Origin: Chloromonas sp. AAM2
Taxonomy: Eukaryota > Chlorophyta > Chlorophyceae > Chlamydomonadales > Chlamydomonadaceae
DNA length: 20,872 nucleotides
Assembly (NCBI GenBank): GCA_004335635.1
Contig: QAXH01004709.1
Coordinates: forward strand, 492 to 21,363
Direction of reading: 5' to 3'
A program made the position numbers and the translations under genes. Positions 1 to 9,800 of the stretch are shown in pieces. Numbering within the stretch: the first letter of the stretch is position 1; each line of letters begins with the position of its first letter. The notes under the pieces were generated by a model. That model was not told the DNA's origin. It saw only the letters and a program-made list of their open reading frames with translations, and did no database searches.

Positions 1-767
1 GCGACTCTGGTGTACACCTTGCAATGTCTGGTACCACATGTATGGTAGTTTAGTCGACACACCTGCATACCCGTGATTTGCTTGTGGAGGCATCGTTTGC
101 GCACAGTGTATGCCTGCCAAGCCGGCTCCTGGCTCTCGAGTGATTAGAAGGGCACGAGTGTGAAAATCAGCGCCCGAAATCATGGCATGGAAAGTCTGTC
201 GCGAGTTCAAGGCAGTACAGGCATCTCAGCATTGAGTTGCCTGCTTCATCAGAGTGCATGGCTATCGGGCAGTATGCCCACCAACCCAGATACCTGGTAA
301 CCCTGATGGTTGTCGTGTTGTGTAGGTTCGCGCAGCTTACATGTCCCTGGCTCAACAACTGCTGTTGTTGCCATCACCTTCTGTTGCCACATAACAGCTG
401 TTGTTGCTAACATGAAGTGGTTCAAGCGGTCGCACAGATATCACCATGCCGACAGGCCACTGGTTGTGAACACTCAACACCACCTGTTGTGCAGGCTCCT
501 GGACGCACACGCCACTTGTCACTCACCCGGCTACCTGTCCTGGTCTTGGTTCACACTTGGCCACAGCAACTGCAGTAGTGGCTACATCCATTCGCTCGTC
601 TGCGGTACAAGACACTGTGGTGGACACTCACCGGCGAGGAGTGGTACCCCATGCTAGTCTCAGACATCCAGATGACCGTATATCAGACATAGCACCATTT
701 GGGTCTGCAGCATCCCTAACCCCACCTTTGCCGCTTGGGCAACTCGGCTAGGTGCCATGTGAACGTC

Positions 768-809
768 GGGTACACCTGTGTACCTGGGTGTACACCTGAG
801 TACACCTCA
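768..809. repeat. GTACACCTG short repeats
   Basis: GGTACACCTGTGTACCTGGG is followed by TGTACACCTGAGTACACCTC: about four partly inverted copies of GTACACCT. A related GGTGTACACC is at positions 9-18. Confidence 0.7.
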
Positions 810-2519
810 AGAACACGCTTGCACATCGGCAGACAGTCCCTCCCTTACTGACTCCAGTCGCTTTGCTTGCTGCCTTTTTCATTCTTAGTTTTTAGTGTAC
901 AGTATGTATACTATGTAGACCTTGTTCAGGTTGAATGACAGATAGAACACAGAGGGTTGAGAGAGGAGAGGGGAAGGAGGGAACCGCTACTAGGTCTTCA
1001 CGTCTACACGGTCTACACTAACAAGCATGTGTATGCCGTCGTATGTATGCATTGGTGAGCTGCCGCCTGGTATGCCGGTGTGTTCAACCGGCATTCATGG
1101 CATGTGAACAACTTGCATGAAGACACTTGCGTGCCATGCCATTGGCTGCCTGTGAGGCCCGATACCCCAAGCCTTACAGACGGTACATCTAGGTCTCCGG
1201 GTCTCTAGATTTTTCAATCTGTGCCTTGGAGGTTCTCAGAACAACCATGACACAGATCAGGGTCAGGCTTAGCACAAAAACTAGGTCTGTCGGACTAGGG
1301 CTTTTTCAAACCGTTCCCTGACGCCACACGTGTGTGGAGTGATACGAGCACTAACAGGCAAACACTCAGCAAACACTCAAGCTCAGGTTGGCGTAACTTG
1401 ACTTGATCATTGTGCAAAACCGGTACTAGCTGTGCGTCAGCTCTGCAGCCTGCGCATACACACAGCCGTGCCAAAGCTACATTTCTGCAGCCTGCTACCT
1501 GCTGTCATAAACAGCGCATGGAAACCTACCACAAGTTGTGCGGCGATTCCAGGACAAATTCTTGTCTGGGAAGGGCTCTCGGTCTGAACAGTGCCTCAAT
1601 CTTGCTGCGAAAGGAGCTTGCCAGCGCCTGCAGTTTGCTATCGCAGAAAGCACTTGGCTGACGCCTATTGCTGGGGCACACGGAACCGTGGTCAGTAACT
1701 GGCAGATTCAAAGCTCAGACGCTCCCTTGAATGTGCTCGCTCTAGAACGTGACTCGACGAGGCTTCCGACACTTTGTCCATGGTTTCGGAGGGTCGAATC
1801 TCAATCTACCCTATTTTCAGGCCGAAGCGGCCTGGCAGGCATACGTGATGGACACAAAACGCCTCCACAAGCGAACCACGATTCTCTGGGTGTCGCACCA
1901 AACTACCATACATGTGGTACCAGGTCGACACCAGAGTCACATGCTGACACTTGCAGGAACATTATGGCTCTTGCAGTGCGTCATTCACATGTAACAGACC
2001 GATCTGCGTGCTGACTGCCAACGATTGTACGTGGCCGTCTTCAGCTTGGGTGGTCACCATCACAGCTCTGTGTCATAAATTGACAGGCTTCGTGTTTTGC
2101 CTGCTTTTGGTGAAATTGGCCAATCACCACTGAACGTCTGAAACCGCACCCTGCGTGACAGATGTGCAAAAGGCCCGTCAACAATCATCGCACAGCTCGC
2201 CTTCGCCAATCACTCAAATGAAACACTCAAAAAAAGGATGTCTGGCAGTTCTAGGACAAATGTCCGCCACTGGAGCCAGTGCATGATAAAACACCGTAGG
2301 TTTGCGACAAGATTGTACAGTGAACACAGAAGCGGTGTGGTAACTCATGTTCAGCCTGTTCAGAACACATCCTACAACCACTGGTGCATTGTGTTCCCAT
2401 TGATTTGTGCACACGTTGACAGGTGCATGATGCAGCACTGCATCTGCAATAGCAAAACTTGCTGCCCAACTGAACCCGCTGAGAAGCGAGAACACAAGTG
2501 CTGCAAACGTGCATGCGAT

Positions 2520-2549
2520 GTGTTCAGCATATGCGTGTTCAGCATATCC
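2520..2549. repeat. 15-bp tandem duplication
   Basis: GTGTTCAGCATAT occurs twice in a row, ending GC then CC. The unit length is a multiple of three, but no gene is supported here. Confidence 0.85.
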
Positions 2550-2618
2550 GTCTCTGTGCATGAGAGTGCATATAGGCAGGCCTTGGATGCTGCCTCCAAC
2601 GCACGGCCACAGCCCAAG

Positions 2619-3048
2619 TCACGCGGGTGCTACGTGGACGGCCGGGGTCAGGGCGAGCGCCCTTGCCACCACATCTCTAGCGTGGTGGGAGTCAGTGTCC
2701 ATGAAGGTGGCTGCTGGTTGGGTACGTGGGGCGGGTGGGCAGCGATGGGAGGTGTCCTGCACGCGGTGTGGCTGGGCCCAGGCCCGACCGGTGGTATTGT
2801 GTGCGTCAGGGTCGCGAGAGCGGGAAGCAGGTGGGGCGGGCTTGACGGCAGCAAGAGTGGCGAGCAGTGGCGGGATGAGGCTGGTTGGCCAGGTGTGGGC
2901 AACAGGCGGCGGTGGTATTGACAAGTCCAGGGTGATGTAGTCAAAGAGTCCAACTAGGAAAATGTCATGTACGTCCAACCATCCTGTACTGTCCAACCAT
3001 CCTGTGCGTAGCGTGTTGCACATTGTGTCAATGGCCGCATCATTGATA
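2619..3048 (-). other. Possible 3'-terminal exon downstream of the kinase domain
   Basis: A minus-strand frame is open from above 3048 to a TGA at 2621-2619. It starts INDAAIDTMCNTL, passes through an in-frame 18-bp duplication (TGWLD twice, near 2970-3010) and becomes proline- and alanine-rich. A TTCAG acceptor at 3049 has exactly the phase that the donor at 3805 would need. No domain was recognised. It could also be an independent ORF or chance, since the opposite strand is open too. Confidence 0.25.
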
Positions 3049-3636
3049 CTGAACTCAAAGCCTACTTCTAAGATGGACACCTAAACACCACATCTTACTA
3101 AACATGCCTACTTCTAAGCTGGCTGGGGATGCAGATGATGAAGCGGTTGCAGGTGCGGGGCGTGTCTGTGCTGAGCGCCTTGAAACAAACGCATCATTGC
3201 AGTTGCGCTATGAGCACTGCGTCGCTGCGCCACATCCATGCTGAACACGCCAACATCTACTCAGTGCACGCGCACAGATCCAGGCGTTGCTGCCCACCCC
3301 GAGTGGTGGCTGGTAGCGGGAGCCTGCTGGTCAGAGGACAACCTGCAAACAGCATGTACAATAAGGCAGCTGACAGCACGCAACTGCTTTTGCACTGAAC
3401 ATGTCATTGTGTAGCACATAGCATTGGTGTGCAAGCATAGTCACTTGGTGTTGCTCTGTTAACCACGTTGCATCATTGTAATCGGATGCAAGGACTGCAA
3501 GGAATGCCAATAGCACACAGAACATGTGTAACGATAAGCCAACAAACTTGGTATGCAATGGCACAGATGTTTCGAGCTGGACGGGCAAGCTTGACATCTG
3601 CCCAATGCACGATGCAGATGTACGCACACCAACCAC

Positions 3637-3823
3637 GTCAGCCTGCTCAATGATCCTTAGCCCTTACCCGTGCTGCTGGCGTGCCGTCAGTCTGCTCAAT
3701 GATCCTTAGCCCTCACCCGTGCTGCTGGCAGGCCATCAGCCTGCTCAATAATCCTTAGCCCTTACCCGTGCTGCTGGCAGGCCATCAGTGATCCTCAGCC
3801 CTTACCTGCGCTGCTGGCGTGCA
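3637..3823. repeat. 49-bp tandem array carrying copies of a splice donor
   Basis: Three full 49-bp units start at 3637, 3686 and 3735, and a 40-nt unit at 3784 lacks nine bases. Read on the minus strand, each unit contains GCCAGCAGC followed by a GTAAGG or GTGAGG donor-like site. The rightmost unit is the end of the last kinase exon, so the array repeats the exon-intron border. Units are a few bases apart from each other. Confidence 0.9.
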
Positions 3824-6800
3824 GTGGACACAGCTGCCGCCAGGTCAAAGCTGCTTTCTGTCTCGTCCATGCAGCTCCTGAAGACGGCCTCGCACAGCTG
3901 GCGCACTTCAGGGCACAGCTGCTGCCACCCGGGCAGGTGCGTGCTGGGGCAGGACATGAAGCTCATTCGTGCATGCAGGCAGCCCTCCACATCGTCAGCA
4001 CTGGCAGCGTCTGCCCAGGGCAAGGTGAAGCCAGCTAGACACAGTGCGCAAGAGATGGCGCTCTGCGCGTCAGCGAGGCGGCGTGGTGCCCGGCCCTCCA
4101 ACACCTCCACAGCGCTAAAAAACAAGCAGACGACAGGGGGGCGGGCTGATGAGGGGCTTGTAGGCCCGATGGTCGAGCGACCAAAGTCCAGCAGGTAGAA
4201 GACCCTTCTGCTACCTGCTGCCTGTGCTGCTGCTGTCCAGTAGCTGGCCACGTTTGGTGGACGAACATCATTGTGCCACACGCGTCTGGCCTGCGGCACA
4301 CAGGCAAGCAATCAGACACACATCAGCTAGATGTTTGTTGCACACTGTTGATTGGCATTACTGAACCAACGTCTGTCTGGCACAATGACTGCCAGAATTG
4401 TGTGCGTTAGGGAAACTAATGTCTACCAGTATTGTCGGCACCGTGGGGTCAGCCGCGAAAAGCTATGTAATGATGATGATAACACACACACACACACACA
4501 CACACGGGATTGTATCCCTCTGGGGGTGAAGGAAGAAGAAGGGAGGGGGGAAAGTAAAAGGGAGGAAGGAGGAAGGGGGGAGGGAAAGGGAAACGAGGGA
4601 AGGCTGCTGACGTGCTGGGATAGCAGAAAGGGGGATCCTGGGCTTCTGGCTCTGTGTTATTGGCACGTTTTCTGGCAACGGTTTTGGGGTTTTCCCTGGA
4701 GTCATGCACGACCACTCAGGCGCCCCAGTTGAGCTTGAGACATTGCAACAGTACTGATAACAAACCAATTAAAACACTTGCAAGATGGGTTTTTGCCGTG
4801 TTGATTGGCAGTTGTATCAAACACTGTTGTTGCAATGAGACAATGATTCAACAGGTTACTCCAGACACTTTAATTCAATCCAGGAACCTGGGGGGTTGCA
4901 CATTCTTGAACTTCAGGCACTCCTTGCTGCTGAAACGTTTTTCAGTTCTGCATTGGAGCTGGTTTTCAAAGGATCCTTCCTGGTTGTCAAGACAAGCACA
5001 GGGTTCCAGAGGATGATGATGTTCCCTGCTGAGCTGGTGCTCCCAGAAAGCCACCTTCTGCTTCTTGCCTGATGTACCTTGCCAGTGTGTACCATCACAT
5101 TGTCCCAGTGTGCATACGTATCATCCCTGTGCATGCCCTACCATCCCAGTGTGTATACCCATCATCCCTGTACATGCCCTACCATCCCAGTGTGCATACG
5201 TGTCATCACTGTACATGCCCTACCATCCCAGTGTGCATACCCATCATCCCTGTACATGCCCTACCATCCCAGTGCAGCATGACTGCCCACCCCTGGAGTA
5301 CACGTATCATCCCTGTGCATGACAGCCCCCCTGCCCACCCACCCCCCTGCCTAAGGTGCCATGCAACCTGGTATGCACGCAGCCATGCCAGCTACAACGC
5401 AGCCTGTCATGCACCTGGTATGAACGCGGCCATTCCACCTGCCATGCAGCCTGCCATGCACACAGCCATACCACCTGCCATGCACCTGGCAATGAAACCT
5501 GCCATGCAACCTGCCATGCAACCTGCCAATGAGGTCTAGCCGCCTCCCTTTAACACCTCCTGATGTATGCTTTCCTGGGAGCGCCAAGCACACTTCATAC
5601 CGCGACCTTCCGATCATTTTGGTGTCCGGTTTGCAGCGACCAGCAATCGCGCGACCGATACCAGCCATTTGCTTTGCCTGGGGTACATGTCATTCCAGTA
5701 AATGTCTGCTTGCTGTCGCCGAGTCGGCAAGCTCGAAGGTCACGCGCACTTCAAATTTCTTTTCAAGGGAAACAAAGAGTTTGCCGACCCTCACTAGAGC
5801 ATGCCATGTCAAAGAAGGACAGTAGACATGCCCACGCCGTCTGGCGTGGGCCTGTGGACTCTCTGGTCAACTGAAACAAAAAGTGGGATTTTGCTGTTGA
5901 CCAAGTACCAGGCTGCCCCAGCACACGCACGGACCAGCCCAGCTAAAGACAGCCAAGTAGTTAGACAGTAGAAGGCTACTTGCACGCCGGGAGACGTGGG
6001 CCAACAACCTGGGATTGTGGGATTAATGGGATTATGGGATTCTGGGATTCTCACACCCAGTAGCATACAACACTCCCCCCCACACACACACACACACACG
6101 CACCCGGGTTTTTCCCCTGTGTAAGAAGTGGCTCAGGCCGGGAACCCAGGAAGAGGAGAGAGAGGGGAGGGGAGGGAAAGCGGGAAAGAGGAGGTAAAAG
6201 TAAAGGGAAAGGAGGGTTTGTGTGGGGATTGCAGACCGGGGGAATGCTCAGTTGTGTGTATGCCACAGGTTCTAGGGCTGGGAAACACACACACACACCT
6301 GCAGGAGCGCCACTGCATCCAGTATGTCCAGAATGAGGTCCTCAACCTCAGCCAGCGACAGTGCTAGCCACGGCTCGCCATCCAAGGCCAGCACAGGCTC
6401 ACCCAGCAGCTGTGTCACAGCGACTGGTGCGCCGTCCATGCAGCTTCCGGGCAGCGACAGATGACCCACAGCCACCAGCTGGGTCACATTGGGGTGACCG
6501 TGTGCGCCTAGCAGCTGCAGGACCTCACACTCCCAAGGCACCTGTACGTGAGCAGCAGTGTCAATGTTGGTTTGAGCCAACGTGTAGTATGTGTGGATTT
6601 ATGATCCAGATGCTGAACAGCTGTTTTAGGCTAAGGCAAAATGGAACAACAACAACTCGAACATGTATGCTGATGATCTGGTGCTGCTGGCCGAGTCTGC
6701 AGACAAACTGCAGGCGTTACTAGACTGCTTGCACAAGTTTTCCATGGCCAGTCACATGACGGTCAACATTGGCAAAATCAGGGCAAAATCAAGGTGTTTG

Positions 6801-9800
6801 TTTTCAACAACACGGACGAGTGGGAAGGTAGCATGAGGTATGACGGTGCAGCACTCTCAATTGTGTCAGAGGGTAAGGTACAGCCGCAGCAGTAGTAGAC
6901 TACAGTGGCACGCTGCTACTGCCGACCACAACATGCCCAGCGCACACCTTGACTCAACCTCACTTGCAAAGACCATCATCCCGGCCACTCAGCTTGATAC
7001 CAAAGCAACGACGAGGTGCAGTAGCAGCTTGTTGCTAGCTGATGTTCCTGCTCACCTGGCTGTATACCTCCTCCGGTACGCACAGATGCTGCGCATGGGG
7101 CAGCAGAGCAGGTGGGGGGCCGATTTTGATCACCACCATGGAGCCTCCGCCACAAGGTACAGCCTTGTACACAGTGCCCGAGGGGCTGGCGGCTGCTGAC
7201 AGGCGCTGCACAAGGCTGTACCGCTGCAGGCCGCCAAGAGACGCGCGCACCGTCAAAACGTTGCCGTCATGCAGCACTGCAGCCTGCGGCTCGGCCATGG
7301 CTTGCATGTTCACTTGGACCGCCTTGTACCACATCAGGAAGAGCAAGTCCTGTGCACAGGGGCAAAGCAGCATAAGCAGAGCGGTGCAGCGCTTGAGTTT
7401 GCTGTGTGTTTGCTGTGATGCATGCTCACATGAAGAGCCATGGTGTACAAACACTACAAGTGGGAATAACCGGTCATAGTAGAGAGTAGCCATGCCACGG
7501 TATTACCACAACGCAACAGCTGTTGAGGGCAGCAGTCGTAGAGTGCAGTGCACATGCTGTCCACAGCGCCCGCTCCAATATAACAACCCCTGTGGGATGC
7601 TGTCCTACCATAATACCCTGTGGTGTCCTACCATAAAGCCATGTATCATGGTGTCCTACCTTAAGGCCCTGTGACGTGGTGTCCACTTGGAAGGCTTGGC
7701 CTGCTGGAAACTTCAGAGACTCAGCAGCAACCCGTGCGGCTGCGGCTGCTTCTGCTGCTTCAGCACCGCCTCCAGTTGCTCGCCTGACAACTGCCCTTGC
7801 TGCCCCATCACCTGCTGCAGCTGGCCCTGCTGCCTCGTCACCTGCTACAGCTGCCTGCCCTGTAGCTGCCAGCGGTTCGCCAGCTACCACTGCACCAGCA
7901 GCTGCTGGCGCTTCGGCTGCTGCGCCTTGAGCTGCGGCCGCCGCCTGCTGATCTTCACTGCCATACATCTGCTGCTTGTTGGCAGCAACTATGTAGCGGC
8001 AGGACGGGTCAGTTGAGGAATTCTGGCACATGAAGGCCCTCACCCTTGGCCCGCTGATGATCGCGCACGGCAGCTGCACCATGTCCTCAGGTGGCCGATA
8101 GGCTGGCTGCCCCTCTTTGCCAAACACATGTGGCTTCAGAAGTGGGCCCTGCAGCGGTTGCGTGGTGTGCCGGCGATCGTAACTCTTGCGCCATGCACGA
8201 CCTTGCAGCTGGTACACCCTGCGCGCAAAGCATGTGCAGCAAAAGTTACGTCCTATGGCAGAGTTGCAACAGCATGCCACTGCTCACAGGTATGGGTGCT
8301 CTGGGGCTGGGAGGACTATTTGGGTCGCATGGTGCATGCCACATTTACCGCTGTGACCACAATAACACGCGTGGGAATGCAGACCAATGCAGTCTCGTCC
8401 ACTCTCTTACTCTTGAAAATCACTGGACCAACGCTGCAACACCGGCCAACTGCCAACCACGATTGGCAGGATGATATGATTCCGAAGTTATTCTATCCAA
8501 TCGTGCAGCAAAAAGGATATATTCAGGCACTGTGAATGCTGCAGGCACCTCACTCACCCGTCAATCTCACATGCGCTGTCAAACTCCTTGAGAGTCTTGA
8601 ACTCCAAGCCGAACTCTGCATCATGGAATCTTGCGTCTTTGGGGGGTTTGCCCTGCGCAGCACACATGCATCAACATACAATATAAGCAACGCAGCAGGC
8701 ATACATGATGCACAGCTGGTGGGCAAAATGATGCTCGCACCAATTCCAGCAACGCACAGGCCACATCACTGGCTGCACACTGACTATGCATTCATTACTC
8801 ATGTGCTTCCATGTGCATACCTATGCCAGCTCGTAGGATTGCAAACCAATGCAGCTTAGGCAGCGCGCTGCCAGCAGCCGAAAGCAGGAACACAACAAAA
8901 CACCCATGCACTGACAACCATCGTGCAACCACCACGCCCTGCTCACCACCACCCAGCCGAGATACATCACGTCAACTGCGTCTTGGTCGTCACCGTTGCC
9001 GGGCGTGTTGACGAAGCAGAAAGGCCTAGCTGCAGCGTCGACGGGTTTGCCTGGCCCCACCACTCTACCAAGTCCGCAAAGCATGGTTTCACCGGCCTCG
9101 TACACGCCGATGGATTGGTCCTCTCACTGTAACAGGGCGGCATCTTGCGATTCAGCCCAATCAGCTCTGCCTGGTTGTCAGACAAAAACTGCTGGAACTG
9201 TTCTGCAACGTCCGGCCGTAGGTTCAGGGTCATGCACGATATGTCACACCAGCGATTGAAGGTTTTGTACTCCTTGACAAAACGAGCGGGTGACATGAAG
9301 CCAGGAGGTGCCTCTGCGCAGGCAGGAGCACAGTACGTGAGCATGATCTTGCTTCTAGTTGTTGTGCATCATGTACGCCACGGCAAGCTGTTGTATACTT
9401 GGCTATGGACCACTAGACATACTCTACCAGTAACCACCAACGCAGCAGCAGGCAAGAAATGGCTAACCTATGGCTAACCCCTACCCTATCCCTAACCCCT
9501 ACCTTATAGATTGCTCAGATAGCATGCTTGCTCAGATACCATAGATTGCTCGTGTATACCAGAACAAGCTCTGGTATCTAATACCAGAGATTGCTCAAAT
9601 GGATGAGATTAGGTGGATGGTCCAAACTTATGATATCTGCTAAATTGTCACCAGATATCTGATGTTATGTTCAGAAAACCAAGCAGACGCTCAGATATCT
9701 GGTACCCAAAATCTAGGCAAGGCTCCTGGCAGACATCTCTGGCAGATTCGTAGGCATCTACGGACCAGCTGCACCCTCTCGCAAACTTACCCGGTTCGCG

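Larger units (their letters stand above)
1..2618. other. No supportable gene; low-complexity and short-repeat DNA
   Basis: Several frames of 60-230 codons are open here on both strands, but they overlap one another, show no family motif and are cysteine-, histidine- or threonine-rich. CAACTGCTGTTGTTGCCA-like sequence recurs near 355-412. A purine-rich stretch is at 955-985. The densest overlap of open frames is 2214-2921, where both strands are open because the DNA is GC-rich from 2590 on. This stretch may hold decayed transposon sequence; I cannot name any. Confidence 0.5.
3802..7349 (-). other. Kinase-like domain (last three exons of the minus-strand gene)
   Basis: The exons 7349-7056, 6541-6299 and 4290-3802 are joined in phase 0 and encode residues 384-724. 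In order they show a short glycine-poor nucleotide loop, the VIK lysine, a helix-C segment followed by HPNVTQLVAVG, a hinge-like VAVTQLLGEP, the catalytic HND...N, DFG, and SAVEVLEGRAP followed by DAQSAISCALCLAGFTLPW, which matches the usual helix-F/G region (D-x-x-S...PW). Arginine replaces the usual catalytic-loop lysine (D-V-R rather than D-L-K), as in several divergent and effector kinases. Activity is plausible because Lys, Glu, Asp, Asn and DFG are all kept. Substrate is unknown. Confidence 0.8.

Noticed and set aside
1538..2014. Forward 158-codon frame in the left region
   Set aside because: A second forward frame (1749-1994) overlaps it with equally protein-like content; neither shows a family motif, so no gene was called.
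2238..2921. Longest forward open frame (227 codons)
   Set aside because: Cysteine/histidine-rich then glycine/tryptophan-rich, no motif, and overlapped by open frames on the other strand; GC-rich composition explains its length.
5100..5304. CRISPR-like array
   Set aside because: Units abut each other with no unique spacers, and the window is eukaryotic.
5065..5539. Three overlapping forward reading frames with similar repeated peptides
   Set aside because: They are produced by the 41-bp array, whose length is not a multiple of three; there is no independent coding signal.
7042..8016. Forward open frames opposite the kinase exons
   Set aside because: They are antisense shadows of exons with clear kinase motifs and an alanine-rich linker on the minus strand.
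9472..9506. Interstitial telomere
   Set aside because: Units are irregular and few; it does not match a clean plant or algal telomere repeat.
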